Positions 10,490-20,553 are shown, counted from the first letter of the stretch. The stretch is DNA of 64,000 nt from Aquamicrobium sp. LC103 (GCF_001014615.2 NZ_LBCQ02000006.1:62001-126000), one strand, 5' to 3'. The notes: generated by a model from the letters alone, not told the origin. Program-made: numbers and translations.

Positions 10490-10738
10490 ATGACCGACGA
10501 GCCGCATCGCACGCCGTATGTCGGCCCTTCGAAGACCGTGCTCGCGCGTCTGAAAGCGATGTGGCGATGCGCTCGGGCAAAGGCCGATAACCGCCGCGCG
10601 CTGGCCGACATCGAACCTCGCGCCACCGGGCTCGAAGATGCCGGAATCATCACGCGCGAGGAAGCTGGTCACTTCCTCGAACGGCAGAGGCTGCACCGGA
10701 TCGCGGATTGGACTCGTCTGCGTGGCCGCGGGCTTTGA
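10490..10738 (+). CDS. DUF1127-type small basic protein
   Basis: This 82-residue protein has the layout of DUF1127 (YjiS-like) proteins: a basic amphipathic region (VLARLKAMWRCARAKADNRR) followed by ALADIEPRATGLEDAGIITREEA, a variant of the usual conserved C-terminal motif. In rhizobia, short DUF1127 proteins affect RNA turnover and phosphate or carbon metabolism. Pairing with a divergent LysR gene recurs in Proteobacteria, so control by the neighbour at 9520-10389 is likely. A GGAG SD lies upstream of the ATG. The stop codon is six bases from the convergent fhs stop. Confidence 0.65.
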   Translation: MTDEPHRTPYVGPSKTVLARLKAMWRCARAKADNRRALADIEPRATGLEDAGIITREEAGHFLERQRLHRIADWTRLRGRGL

Positions 10739-10744
10739 GCCTCG

Positions 10745-12418
10745 TCAGAACAGCCCTTCGATCTGGCCTTGCTCGTTGAGGAAAATCCGTTCCGAGGATG
10801 GCGATTTCGGCAGGCCGGGCATCGTCATGATCTCCCCGCAGATCGCAACGACGAAACCCGCACCGGCCGAAAGCCGCACCTCGCGCACCGGCACGACATG
10901 GTCGGTCGGCGCGCCGCGCAGGTTCGGGTCGGTCGAGAAGGAATACTGCGTCTTGGCCATGCAGACCGGCAGCCTGCCATAGCCTTGCTGCTCCCACTGG
11001 TGAAGCTGGTCGCGCACGCTCTTGTCGGCGATCGCCTCGAGCCCGCGATAGACGCGCTTGACCACCGTATTGATCTTGTCGAAGAGCGGCATCTCGTCCG
11101 GATAGAGCGGGGCGAATTGCGCGGCGTCCGAATCCGCGAGCGCGGCGACCTTGCGCGCTAGCTCCTCGATGCCGGCCGAGCCTTGCGCCCAATGCTTGCA
11201 CAGGACCGCCTCCTCGCCCATCGACACGACATACTCCTTCACCGCCTGGATTTCGGCTTCCGTGTCGGAGTGGAAATGGTTGATCGCGACGATCGCCGGC
11301 ACGCCGAACTGGCGGACGTTCTCGATATGGCGGCCGAGATTGGCGCAGCCCTTCCTCACCGCCTCGACATTCTCGGTGCCGAGGTCGTCCTTCTTGATGC
11401 CGCCATTCATCTTCAGCGCCCGCACGGTGGCCACGATGACCGCGGCCGCCGGCTTGAGGCCGGCCTTGCGGCATTTGATGTCGAAGAACTTCTCCGCGCC
11501 GAGGTCGGCCCCGAAGCCCGCTTCGGTGACGACGTAGTCGGCGAGCTTGAGGGCCGTGGAGGTGGCGACGACCGAGTTGCAGCCATGCGCGATATTGGCG
11601 AAGGGGCCACCGTGCACGAAGGCTGGATTGTTCTCCAGCGTCTGCACGAGGTTCGGCTGCATCGCGTCCTTGAGCAGCACCGTCATCGCGCCGTCGGCCT
11701 TGATGTCGCGTGCAAAGACCGGGCTCTTGTCGCGGCGATAGGCGACGATGATGTCGCCGAGCCGTTTCTCCAGATCCTTCAGGTCGGTGGCGAGACACAG
11801 GATCGCCATCACCTCCGAGGCGACCGTGATGTCGAAGCCCGCCTCGCGCGGAAAACCGTTGGTCGCGCCGCCCAGCGAACAGACGATCTGTCGCAGCGCC
11901 CGGTCGTTCATGTCCATCACGCGCCGCCAGGTGACGCGGCGCGTGTCGATGCCCTGCTCGTTGCCCCAGTAGATGTGATTGTCGATCAACGCCGAAAGCA
12001 GGTTGTGGGCGGTGGTGATTGCGTGGAAATCGCCGGTGAAATGGAGGTTCATGTCCTCCATCGGCACGATCTGCGCGTAGCCGCCGCCGGCCGCCCCGCC
12101 CTTGATGCCGAAATTCGGACCGAGCGAGGCTTCGCGGATGCAGATAACGGCCTTCTTGCCGATGCGGTTGAGGCCGTCGCCGAGGCCCACCGTGGTCGTC
12201 GTCTTGCCCTCGCCCGCCGGCGTCGGGTTGATCGCCGTGACGAGGATCAGCTTGCCGTCGCCGTTCTTTCGCGCCTGTCTGATGAATTCGGCCGAGACCT
12301 TCGCCTTGTCGTGGCCGTAGGGAAGCAGGTGTTCGGCCGGAATGCCGATCTTCGCGCCGATCTCCTGGATCGGCTTCTTGTCGGCCGCGCGCGCGATCTC
12401 GATGTCGGATTTGACCAT
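10745..12418 (-). CDS. fhs: Formate-tetrahydrofolate ligase
   Basis: This 557-residue enzyme uses ATP to join formate to tetrahydrofolate, giving 10-formyl-THF for one-carbon metabolism. The P-loop [18 protein letters not shown] lies at residues about 65-82. [31 protein letters not shown] and [12 protein letters not shown] are also diagnostic. Length matches the family. The start at 12418 ([10 protein letters not shown]) is the usual family start and has a GAGGGGGAG SD; an upstream in-frame ATG is less likely. No folD or purU lies beside it. In this order Fhs often supports growth on methylated compounds; the nearby choline importer is suggestive only. Confidence 0.97.
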   Translation of the reverse strand: MVKSDIEIARAADKKPIQEIGAKIGIPAEHLLPYGHDKAKVSAEFIRQARKNGDGKLILVTAINPTPAGEGKTTTTVGLGDGLNRIGKKAVICIREASLGPNFGIKGGAAGGGYAQIVPMEDMNLHFTGDFHAITTAHNLLSALIDNHIYWGNEQGIDTRRVTWRRVMDMNDRALRQIVCSLGGATNGFPREAGFDITVASEVMAILCLATDLKDLEKRLGDIIVAYRRDKSPVFARDIKADGAMTVLLKDAMQPNLVQTLENNPAFVHGGPFANIAHGCNSVVATSTALKLADYVVTEAGFGADLGAEKFFDIKCRKAGLKPAAAVIVATVRALKMNGGIKKDDLGTENVEAVRKGCANLGRHIENVRQFGVPAIVAINHFHSDTEAEIQAVKEYVVSMGEEAVLCKHWAQGSAGIEELARKVAALADSDAAQFAPLYPDEMPLFDKINTVVKRVYRGLEAIADKSVRDQLHQWEQQGYGRLPVCMAKTQYSFSTDPNLRGAPTDHVVPVREVRLSAGAGFVVAICGEIMTMPGLPKSPSSERIFLNEQGQIEGLF

Positions 12419-12538
12419 GCGGAGCTCCCCCTCTTCAAGTTTGCCTGGCGTCATGCGTTCCTCGGGTCGCATAAAAGCGCGGCCGGTGGAAGCCGCGCCA
12501 TTCCAAAACAGCCGCCGAATGCACCGATTGCGACGAGT

Positions 12539-13663
12539 TCACCGATCCAGCACCAGCCGCAGCTCGACCAGGTTGGAGCGGACGCGCAGGACGTAGAACC
12601 CCATCGTGGCGAGATGGCTGGGCATGATCCACCCGTCCTCGCGGCCGTTGGAGATGATCGCCGGCTGCAATCGCAGGGCGCTGGTTATCTGGTCCTCGGT
12701 CGCCTGCCACAGCGTGGCCAGGCCGCGCTGGGCGATCACGTCGGCAAAGTCGGTGCGCGCCGCCGTCAGGATGCCGTAATAGCCGTAGAGCTGCCCATAG
12801 GCGAACCAGTAGCGGTCATCGGCACGGAAATCGAACCAGCCGCCATTGTAGTTTTCCGAGCGCTCGCGAAGGATCGCCGAGGTCGAACCGATGTCGTTGG
12901 CGATGCGGTCGATGAACTGGATGAGGTTGTCGGCGCGGGCGTCGAACACGGCCGTGCAGGTTTCGAGCCGGTCGTTGAAGGCGCGCAGATCGCGCGCCGC
13001 CGCCCTGTAGAATGCCGGCGTCGGCGTTTTGAAGCCGAAGGGGTTGAGCCCGAAATACCAGGTATATTCGTCGATCTGCATTGCGCCGCGCGCGTCCTGC
13101 AGGCCCGAATCCACCTGGCTCGTGCCGCGGACGCGGCCGAGCGTGTCGACCAATTCGACCGTCGTGCGGCGAATCGCCTGATTCACGCCGCGCTGGAACG
13201 AGGCCTTGTTGTCGAAGAACGGCGTGTTGTCCCACGGGACGCCGAACAGGCCGAGCTTGTAGAGGATCATCGAGGAAATCCAGGCGTTCTCGTCGACGTT
13301 GAAGTCGATGAGGTCGGCCGTGACCTCCGTGATCGCCGAGCGCCCGCAGGTGCGGGTGCCGCCTTCGCCTGCGCCCGCCTCGCCGCCTTCGCCGCCGGCC
13401 GCCCGCATGCCGGTGAAGTTGTAGGCCGCGACATAGTTCGTGTCGAAGCCGGTCCAGCGCTGCGTTTCGAGGAAGAAATATCCGTAGAGGCCGACGAGAA
13501 CGAGAAGGATGATCCCGATCGGCCCCTTTATCAGCCAGCCACGCCGCGCGTACCATCTGCCGGCGGCCAGGAATGGCCAGCAGATCCATGCGATCACGAG
13601 GCCGATGCCCCGTCCGATCGCCTGGAAGATGCGGGTAAAGAAATTGACGATCGGATCAAGCAT
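12539..13663 (-). CDS. DUF2333 membrane-anchored protein
   Basis: This 374-residue protein has one or two N-terminal membrane segments (IGLVIAWICWPFL and IGIILLVLVGLYGYFFL), then a large periplasmic domain with the DUF2333 pattern: WISSMILYKLGLFGVPWDNTP, RTTVELVDTLGRVRGTS, and NPFGFKTPTPAFYRAAARDL. A Gly/Glu-rich loop interrupts the domain near residue 95. The family is widespread in Proteobacteria and has no known function; the topology suggests an envelope role. The start at 13663 is favoured because the signal-anchor begins there. An upstream in-frame start at 13708 is possible. Confidence 0.8.
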   Translation of the reverse strand: MLDPIVNFFTRIFQAIGRGIGLVIAWICWPFLAAGRWYARRGWLIKGPIGIILLVLVGLYGYFFLETQRWTGFDTNYVAAYNFTGMRAAGGEGGEAGAGEGGTRTCGRSAITEVTADLIDFNVDENAWISSMILYKLGLFGVPWDNTPFFDNKASFQRGVNQAIRRTTVELVDTLGRVRGTSQVDSGLQDARGAMQIDEYTWYFGLNPFGFKTPTPAFYRAAARDLRAFNDRLETCTAVFDARADNLIQFIDRIANDIGSTSAILRERSENYNGGWFDFRADDRYWFAYGQLYGYYGILTAARTDFADVIAQRGLATLWQATEDQITSALRLQPAIISNGREDGWIMPSHLATMGFYVLRVRSNLVELRLVLDR

Positions 13664-13766
13664 GGTTTCGTTCACCCTCAATCGACGGGACCGCTGAGCG
13701 GTCACCATATACCGCCGTTTCCTTCAGATACGTGTCTTTCGGCGCATCCACAACATGAAGCACCGC

Positions 13767-14381
13767 TTAGTTGCCCTTGAAGCCGACCAAATCTTCCGGC
13801 GGAACGCGGCCCATCTCCTCCTCCCAATGGCGCCGACATAGCGAGACGTAGACATCCTTGCCGATCGCGACCTGCTCGCCCTGGCGCGCGACCTTGCCGT
13901 CCGGTCCGAGGCGGACGACCATCGTCGCCTTGCGTCCGCAACGGCAGATTGTGCGGACTTCGCGCAGTTCGTCGGCCAGTGTCAGCAGCGCGCGAGAGCC
14001 CGGGAAGAGCTTGCCCTGGAAGTCGGTGCGCAAGCCGTAGCACATGACCGGGATGTGCAGCCGATCGGCCACGCGGGCCAATTGCCAGACCTGTTCTTCC
14101 TCGAGGAACTGCGCCTCGTCGACGAACACGCAATGCACCGTGGCATGCTCGTTGTGCTCGCTGATGCGCTCGAACAGATCGTCGCCGTCGCGAAAGATCT
14201 CGGCTTCCGCCTCCAGGCCGATGCGGGAGGAGATGTAGCCGGTCTGATCGTCGCGCCTGTAATGGCCGGCGACGAAAAGCATGGTTGTCATGCCGCGCTC
14301 GCGGTAGTTATAAGACGCCTGAAGAAGCATGGTTGTCTTGCCGGCGTTCATCGTCGCGTAATGGAAATACAGCTTGGCCAT
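13767..14381 (-). CDS. tdk: Thymidine kinase (TK1 type)
   Basis: This 204-residue salvage enzyme phosphorylates thymidine to dTMP. It has the Walker A sequence NAGKTTMLLQ at the N-terminus, the DEAQFL Walker B and substrate-lid motif near residue 85, and a C-terminal zinc ribbon with CRCG and CRRHW ligands. This identifies the class II, tetrameric TK1-like form. MAKLYFHYATMNAGKTT fits the family start. The SD is weak, and in-frame starts further upstream cannot be ruled out. It lies divergent from choX. Confidence 0.95.
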   Translation of the reverse strand: MAKLYFHYATMNAGKTTMLLQASYNYRERGMTTMLFVAGHYRRDDQTGYISSRIGLEAEAEIFRDGDDLFERISEHNEHATVHCVFVDEAQFLEEEQVWQLARVADRLHIPVMCYGLRTDFQGKLFPGSRALLTLADELREVRTICRCGRKATMVVRLGPDGKVARQGEQVAIGKDVYVSLCRRHWEEEMGRVPPEDLVGFKGN

Positions 14382-14600
14382 CCGCTTATTAAGCGCACCC
14401 GCCGAGCCCGGGCGAGAGGCTGGCCCTCTCCGTCCACCGAAAATCAGCGTTGCCATGTCGCACATAGATCGGCTTGCGCCGCCCTGCGCAAAGTCATGTC
14501 GCTTGAAACGGCACGAAAATGGTGTTTGGCTCAAGCGGGAACAACAAGCCTGAAGCGCGTGCAACAGGCAGAAAAACCGATTGCAGATGGGAGACTTTTC

Positions 14601-15548
14601 ATGTCGCGTACCAAGCTTTTTCTCGTAACCATGGGCGTTGCGACGGCGTTGTCCGCAGCCGGCGCAACGGCCGCCGAGCCGGATAGCTGCAAGACCATTC
14701 GCTTCTCCGACGTCGGCTGGACCGACATCACCGCAACCACGGCGACGGCTTCCGTCATCGTCGAGGCGCTCGGCTACCAGCCGGAGGTGCAGGTTCTCTC
14801 CGTGCCGGTCACCTACGCCTCGCTGAAGAACAACGATATCGACGTCTTCCTCGGCAACTGGATGCCGACCATGGAGGCCGACATCGCGCCCTATCGCGAG
14901 GACGGCTCGGTGGAAACGCTGGTCACCAATCTCGAAGGCGCGAAATACACGCTCGCGGTTCCGCAATACACCTACGACGCCGGCCTCAAGAGCTTCGAGG
15001 ACATCGCCCAGTTCAAGGACCAGCTCGGCGCCAAGATCTACGGCATCGAGCCCGGCAATGACGGCAACCGGCTGATCCTCGACATGATCGAGAAGGATCA
15101 GTTCGGCCTCGGCGACTTCGAGCTGGTCGAAAGCTCCGAAGCGGGCATGCTCTCCCAGATCGCCCGTGCGGTGCAATCCGAGCAGCAGGTGGTGTTCCTC
15201 GGCTGGGAGCCGCATCCGATGAACGCCAATATCGAAATGGCCTATCTGGAAGGCGGCGACGACGTGTTCGGCCCCAATTACGGCGGCGCGACGGTGCTCA
15301 CCAACACGCGCAAGGGCTATGCCCAGGAATGCCCGAACGCCGGCAAGCTGTTCACCAGCATGATCTTCTCGCTCGACATGGAGAACGAGATCATGGGCGC
15401 GATCCTCGACGACGGCACGGAGCCGAGGGAAGCCGCGAAGGCCTGGCTGACGAAGAACCCGGAAGCCTTCGAACCATGGCTTCAGGGCGTGACGACCTTC
15501 GACGGCGGAGACGCCGGCGCGGCCGTCAAATCCGCGCTCGGCCTCTAG
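14601..15548 (+). CDS. choX: Choline ABC transporter, substrate-binding protein
   Basis: This 315-residue periplasmic binding protein has a Sec signal peptide ending near ATAAEPDSC. It matches ChoX of Sinorhizobium closely: FSDVGWTDITATTATASV, FLGNWMPTMEADIAPYRED, and VFLGWEPHPMN. The aromatic residues of the choline box (Trp in GWTD, Trp in GNWMP, Tyr in YTYD, Trp in GWEPH) are all present. It captures choline with high affinity for uptake as osmoprotectant precursor or carbon and nitrogen source. A GGGAG SD is seven bases before the ATG. It heads choXWV, and the terminator after it should make it the most abundant product. Confidence 0.95.
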   Translation: MSRTKLFLVTMGVATALSAAGATAAEPDSCKTIRFSDVGWTDITATTATASVIVEALGYQPEVQVLSVPVTYASLKNNDIDVFLGNWMPTMEADIAPYREDGSVETLVTNLEGAKYTLAVPQYTYDAGLKSFEDIAQFKDQLGAKIYGIEPGNDGNRLILDMIEKDQFGLGDFELVESSEAGMLSQIARAVQSEQQVVFLGWEPHPMNANIEMAYLEGGDDVFGPNYGGATVLTNTRKGYAQECPNAGKLFTSMIFSLDMENEIMGAILDDGTEPREAAKAWLTKNPEAFEPWLQGVTTFDGGDAGAAVKSALGL

Positions 15549-15554
15549 GATACC

Positions 15555-15611
15555 GTCAGGGCCCGCGCCCTGACGTTCGATTGCGGTCGCCGGCCGGGCG
15601 ACCGCTTTTTC
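15555..15611 (+). terminator. choX-choW intergenic hairpins, second with T-run
   Basis: Two strong inverted repeats fill the spacer. CGTCAGGGC and GCCCTGACG (15555-15563 and 15568-15576) form the first; GCGGTCGCC and GGCGACCGC (15584-15592 and 15598-15606) form the second, followed by TTTTT. The second looks like an intrinsic terminator. Since choWV must be read through it, partial termination probably gives excess binding protein over permease and ATPase, and the hairpins may protect the choX mRNA 3' end. Confidence 0.8.
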
Positions 15612-15639
15612 TCACCCGAAGCAAGAGAGCAAGAGAGCG

Positions 15640-16494
15640 ATGGACCCGATCTCCCAATGGATCGCCGGATGGAAAATCCCGATCGGCCGTTGGGGCCGAC
15701 AGTTCTTCGATTTCCTGACGACCAATTTCGCCTGGTTCTTCGATTCGCTCGCGAGGGGCCTTTCGGCCGTTCTGGACGGGCTTACCGGCCTGCTGCTCTC
15801 CCTGCCCGCGATCGCCGTCGTCGCCCTGATCGCAGCGCTCGCCTATGTCCTGCAGCGCTCGTGGAAACTGGCGCTCGGCGTGGCCGTCGGCCTTCTCTTC
15901 ATAATCAATCAGGGGCTCTGGAAGGAAACCGTGGAGACGCTGGTGCTGGTCGTCGCCGCAGCGACGGTTTCGATGGCGCTCGGCGTGCCGATCGGCATCT
16001 GGGCGGCGCACAATGAGCGCGTCTACCGCTTCCTCCAGCCGATCCTCGACCTGATGCAGACGCTGCCGACCTTCGTCTATCTCATTCCGGTTCTCATCCT
16101 CTTTGGCCTCGGCGTGGCGCCCGGCCTGATCGTCACGATCATCTTCGCCATGCCGGCGCCGATCCGCCTCACCTGGCTCGGCATCACCTCCGTGCCGAAA
16201 CCGATGCTGGAGGCGGGAGAGGCCTTCGGCGCGACGAAGCGGCAGCTTCTCTGGAAGGTCGAGCTGCCCTCCGCCCTGCCGACCATCATGGCCGGGCTGA
16301 CGCAATGCATCATGCTTTCGCTGTCGATGGTCGTCATCGCGGCGCTGATCGGCGCCAACGGCCTCGGCAAGCCGGTCGTGCGGGCACTCAACTCCGTCAA
16401 CATCCCGCTCGGCCTCGAGGCCGGGCTGGCGATCGTCGTCCTCGCCATCATTCTCGACCGCATGGCGCGCATCGGCCAGGGAGGCGTCAAATGA
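15640..16494 (+). CDS. choW: Choline ABC transporter, permease
   Basis: This 284-residue membrane subunit has about six to seven helices and the BPD_transp_1 fold, with the EAA loop ITSVPKPMLEAGEAFGATKRQLLWKVELPS-type sequence at residues about 185-214 that docks the ATPase. The N-terminal region before the first core helices is typical of the glycine betaine/choline (ProW-like) branch. The ATG follows AAGAGAG. It ends in an ATGA overlap with choV, showing translational coupling. Confidence 0.95.
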   Translation: MDPISQWIAGWKIPIGRWGRQFFDFLTTNFAWFFDSLARGLSAVLDGLTGLLLSLPAIAVVALIAALAYVLQRSWKLALGVAVGLLFIINQGLWKETVETLVLVVAAATVSMALGVPIGIWAAHNERVYRFLQPILDLMQTLPTFVYLIPVLILFGLGVAPGLIVTIIFAMPAPIRLTWLGITSVPKPMLEAGEAFGATKRQLLWKVELPSALPTIMAGLTQCIMLSLSMVVIAALIGANGLGKPVVRALNSVNIPLGLEAGLAIVVLAIILDRMARIGQGGVK

Positions 16495-17678
16495 GCGCTG
16501 CAGTTGAGTTCAAAGATGTCGACATCGTCTTCTCCAGGGAGAAGGACAGGAGCGAAGCGCTGACGATGATCGACGCCGGCGCGTCTCGCGCCGAAATCCT
16601 GGAAAAAACCGGCGCGGTGCTCGGCTGCTGCCAGGCGAGTCTGACCGTCGAGCAGGGCGAGATCTCCGTGCTGATGGGCCTGTCGGGCTCCGGCAAGTCC
16701 ACCCTGCTGCGCGCCGTCAACCGATTGAACGAGGTGACGCGAGGCTCGGTCATCGTCCATGACGGCGATTGGTCGGCGGACGTGGTCTCGGCGAATGCCG
16801 CCGACCTGCGCAAGATCCGCCGCGAATGCGTCGCCATGGTCTTCCAGCAATTCGCGCTGCTGCCCTGGCGCACGGTGGAGGAGAATGTCGGCTTCGGGCT
16901 GGAGCTTGCCGGCGTGCCCGCGGCCGAGCGCAGGGAACGCGTGCGCGAGCAGCTCGAGCTCGTCGGCCTTTCGCAATGGGCCGGCAAATACGCGCACGAG
17001 CTTTCGGGCGGCATGCAGCAGCGCGTCGGCCTCGCCCGCGCCTTCGCCACCGAGGCACCAATCCTGCTTATGGACGAGCCGTTCTCCGCCCTCGATCCCC
17101 TGATCCGCACCAAGCTGCAGGACGAACTGCTGGCGCTGCAGGAGCGGCTGCACAAGACCATCATCTTCGTCAGCCATGATCTGGAAGAAGCGCTGAAGCT
17201 CGGCAACAAGATCACGATCATGGAAGGCGGGCGTATCGTCCAGACCGGCACGCCGGAGGAGATCGTGCTGGAGCCGGCCAACGACTATGTCCGCGACTTC
17301 ATCTCCAACGTGAACCCGCTTTCCGTGCTCACCGCATGGAACGTCATGCGCGACAAGCGCGACCTGGAACCGGCCGGCGACGGCTGGGTGTGGCTCGACA
17401 GGCGCAGGACCACGCGCTTCCAGCTCGACGGCAACGACCTCGTCGTCGCCGCCGAGCGCAACGACAAACCGGCCGTGTGGGTCTCCTGCGATCCGATCGA
17501 GCGGCTGCCCGAGGGGACGCACCAGGTCTATTGGGCGAATGCCGGCACGTCATTGAAATCGGTGATGCACGCCATGCACCAGTCGCAGACGGCGCCCGTC
17601 GCCCTCTTCGACGAGCAGTCGCGCTTCGTCGGCGCGATCGGCGTGCGCGACGTGCTGAAGGCGGTGGTGCGGCGTTAG
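16491..17678 (+). CDS. choV: Choline ABC transporter, ATP-binding protein
   Basis: This 395-residue ATPase of the ProV/OpuA type has Walker [13 protein letters not shown] near residue 65, the Q-loop FQQFALLPWRTV, signature ELSGGMQQRVGLARA, Walker B ILLMDEPFSALD and the switch VSHDLEEAL. The C-terminal third (about 280-395) is a CBS-like regulatory domain ending VRDVLKAVVRR. It energises choline uptake with ChoX and ChoW. Its start overlaps the choW stop (ATGA) behind GGGAGG. An 8-bp stem hairpin without a T-run lies just after the stop (17688-17716). Confidence 0.95.
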   Translation: MSAAVEFKDVDIVFSREKDRSEALTMIDAGASRAEILEKTGAVLGCCQASLTVEQGEISVLMGLSGSGKSTLLRAVNRLNEVTRGSVIVHDGDWSADVVSANAADLRKIRRECVAMVFQQFALLPWRTVEENVGFGLELAGVPAAERRERVREQLELVGLSQWAGKYAHELSGGMQQRVGLARAFATEAPILLMDEPFSALDPLIRTKLQDELLALQERLHKTIIFVSHDLEEALKLGNKITIMEGGRIVQTGTPEEIVLEPANDYVRDFISNVNPLSVLTAWNVMRDKRDLEPAGDGWVWLDRRRTTRFQLDGNDLVVAAERNDKPAVWVSCDPIERLPEGTHQVYWANAGTSLKSVMHAMHQSQTAPVALFDEQSRFVGAIGVRDVLKAVVRR

Positions 17679-17730
17679 GTCTACCTTGCGCAAGATGCCG
17701 GCAAGCTCTCTTGCGCCGGCGCCCGACGCA

Positions 17731-17777
17731 CCGCTAAGATGAAACCAGATTGTTTTGTTTCATAACTATCTTAGCGG
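17731..17777 (+). promoter_or_regulatory. Nested inverted repeat overlapping the SDR gene's SD
   Basis: CCGCTAAGAT (17731-17740) and ATCTTAGCGG (17768-17777) are perfect 10-bp arms. Inside them ATGAAAC (17739-17745) and GTTTCAT (17757-17763) form a second arm pair. The 3' arm supplies the first two bases of the GGAGGAA SD of the gene at 17790. The element could be a repressor operator, or an mRNA hairpin that hides the SD. Confidence 0.55.
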
Positions 17778-17789
17778 AGGAAGCATTCC

Positions 17790-18551
<762 letters not shown>

Positions 18552-18563
18552 TCGGACGCGCGC

Positions 18564-19727
18564 ATGGAGGAGAGCACGACAGGAAGGAAAACCGGCCCGT
18601 TGAGCGGGATGCTCGTCATCGAGATGGCGGGGCTCGGCCCCGTTCCCCTTGCGGGCCTGATGCTTTCCGAACTCGGCGCGCGCGTCGTGCGCATCGAACG
18701 CCTGAAGGCGGAGCGCAGCTTCCTGCATGTGCCGCCGGAATTCGACCTCGACCGGCACGGCCGCGAAATCCTCAGGCTCGATTTGAAACGGCCTGAGGGC
18801 GTGGAGCTGCTGCTGCGCATGGTCGAGAAGGCGGACGCCCTCATGGAGGGTTTTCGCCCCGGCGTCATGGAACGGCTCGGGCTCGGGCCGGACGTCGCGC
18901 TGACGCGCAACCCCGGCCTCGTCTACGGCAGGATGACCGGCTTCGGCCAAGACGGGCCGCTCGCCGACCGCGCCGGCCATGACCTGACCTATCTGGCGCT
19001 GTCGGGCGTGCTCCACGCGATCGGCCCGAAGGACGGCAAGCCGGTGCCGCCGCTGAATCTCGCCGCCGACTATGGCGGCGGGACCATGTTCCTCGTCATA
19101 GGCGTGCTTGCCGCCCTCCTCGAGCGAAGCCGTTCGGGAAAAGGCCAGGTGGTGGACGCCGCCATGGTGGACGGCGCCTCGATGCTCGCCGCTCCATTCT
19201 TCGGCTTCCTCGCCACCGGCTTCTGGCAGGACCGGCGCGGCGTGAACCTGCTCGATTCGGGCGCGCCCTTCTACGATACCTATGAGACGGCGGATGGCCG
19301 CCACGTCGCGGTCGCCTGCCTGGAGCCGCAGTTCTTCGCGGAATTCGCGGCGCTGCTGCCGCTGGAGGAACGCTTCGCCAAGGCGCAATACGATGCCGGT
19401 CAATGGCCTGCCATGCGCGAGGCCATCGCCGCGCGGGTCCGGCGGAAGACCCGCGACGAATGGGCGACCCTCTTCGAAAAGACCGATGCCTGCGTCGCTC
19501 CCGTCCTTTCCTTGAAGGAAGCGCCGAACCACCCGCACAACATCGCGCGCAAGACGCATTCCCGCGTAGGCGCGCTGACGCGCCCCGCTCCGGCACCGCG
19601 TTTCTCGCGCACGCCGGGTGAAATCTCGGGCGAAGCCGGCAACGATCCCGTCGCCGCGCTCGCCGCCTTCGGAATCGAGGACAACGAGGCCGAGGCGCTT
19701 GCCAATGCCGGGATAGTCGGCAGATAA
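18564..19727 (+). CDS. CaiB/BaiF-type CoA transferase or alpha-methylacyl-CoA racemase
   Basis: This 387-residue class III CoA-transferase-fold enzyme shows the racemase pattern: MAGLGPVPLAGLMLSELGA near the start, DLKRPEGVELLLRMVEKADA, GHDLTYLALSGVL (His), LAADYGGGTM (Asp) and ACLEPQFF (Glu). Those match the catalytic His, Asp and Glu of alpha-methylacyl-CoA racemase. With the upstream dehydrogenase it probably interconverts 2-methyl-branched acyl-CoA epimers. The ATG at 18564 has no SD before it; a TTG (LSGMLVIEM) further in, after AGGAAGG, is an alternative start. Confidence 0.85.
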   Translation: MEESTTGRKTGPLSGMLVIEMAGLGPVPLAGLMLSELGARVVRIERLKAERSFLHVPPEFDLDRHGREILRLDLKRPEGVELLLRMVEKADALMEGFRPGVMERLGLGPDVALTRNPGLVYGRMTGFGQDGPLADRAGHDLTYLALSGVLHAIGPKDGKPVPPLNLAADYGGGTMFLVIGVLAALLERSRSGKGQVVDAAMVDGASMLAAPFFGFLATGFWQDRRGVNLLDSGAPFYDTYETADGRHVAVACLEPQFFAEFAALLPLEERFAKAQYDAGQWPAMREAIAARVRRKTRDEWATLFEKTDACVAPVLSLKEAPNHPHNIARKTHSRVGALTRPAPAPRFSRTPGEISGEAGNDPVAALAAFGIEDNEAEALANAGIVGR

Positions 19728-19759
19728 TAGGAGTAGATCAGTCAGGTTATCGAGGTGGC

Positions 19760-20530
19760 ATGGTGAGTGAAAAGGCCAAGGACGTTCTGCGCGAAACGGA
19801 CGACGAGGCCATCCGCCTTGCCAAGACCTTGTCGCGCTCCGCGCGCTATGGCGCGCTCGCGGTGCTCGATCCCGCAGGCGGCGCGCCGATGGCAAGCCGC
19901 GTCGCGGTCGCCACCGACCTCGACGGCGCGCCGCTGATTCTCGTCTCCGCGCTCTCCGGACATACGGGCGGCCTCGTCGCCGATCCGCGCTGCTCGCTGC
20001 TTCTCGGCGAACCGGGCAAGGGCGACCCGCTGGCGCATCCGCGCATCAGCATTGCCTGCCGTGCGGAGAAGATCGCCCGCGACGATGCCCGCCACGCGCG
20101 CATCGAGCGCCGTTTCCTCAACCGCCACCCCAAGGCGAAGCTCTATTCGGGATTTGCCGACTTCTCCTTCTTCCGCCTCCAGCCGACCGGCGCCAGCCTG
20201 AATGGCGGGTTCGGCAAGGCCTACGCGCTGGGCGCTGCCGATCTGCTGACCTCCGGCCCGGCGAGCGAGGAACTGGCCGACGCGGAGCAGGGTGCCCTCG
20301 ATCACATGAATTCGGACCATTTGGACGCGATCGGCGTCTACGCGCGCTCCTATGCGGGGGCCGAAACGGGGAAATGGGTGCTCACGGGCCTGGACGCGGA
20401 TGGAATGGATATCGCCTGCGGCGACGAAACCCGACGCATCTTTTTCCCCGAGCCGCTCACGCAAGCGCGCGAGCTGCGGCACGTCCTGGTCGATATGGCG
20501 AAGCAGGGACGGGCCAATTTGGCAAGCTAA
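19760..20530 (+). CDS. HugZ-like heme-binding/oxygenase family protein
   Basis: This 256-residue cytoplasmic protein has two parts. Residues about 15-160 form a split-barrel pyridoxamine-phosphate-oxidase-like domain (SARYGALAVLDP, GAPLILVSALSGHT, DPRCSLLLGEPGKGDPLAHP). Residues about 175-250 form a DUF2470 domain beginning EQGALDHMNSDHLDAIGVY. That arrangement is the HugZ/HutZ family, linked to heme use or degradation. No heme-uptake genes adjoin it, so the role is tentative. It starts 32 bp after the CoA-transferase stop and may belong to the same transcript. Confidence 0.75.
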   Translation: MVSEKAKDVLRETDDEAIRLAKTLSRSARYGALAVLDPAGGAPMASRVAVATDLDGAPLILVSALSGHTGGLVADPRCSLLLGEPGKGDPLAHPRISIACRAEKIARDDARHARIERRFLNRHPKAKLYSGFADFSFFRLQPTGASLNGGFGKAYALGAADLLTSGPASEELADAEQGALDHMNSDHLDAIGVYARSYAGAETGKWVLTGLDADGMDIACGDETRRIFFPEPLTQARELRHVLVDMAKQGRANLAS

Positions 20531-20537
20531 AACAGTT

Positions 20538-20553
20538 ACATATCTTGATATGT
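20538..20553. promoter_or_regulatory. Perfect inverted repeat ACATATC-TT-GATATGT
   Basis: This AT-rich dyad with 7-bp arms lies eight bases after the HugZ-like stop and about 150 bp upstream of the ArsR-family gene. It has the size and symmetry expected of an ArsR/SmtB-type operator and no T-run to make it a terminator. Assigning it to the downstream regulator is inference. Confidence 0.45.

Noticed and set aside
11183-13780. An 865-codon plus-strand open frame
   Set aside because: It runs antisense to fhs and the DUF2333 gene, is rich in His/Arg/Asp, and matches no family. It is a product of high GC content.
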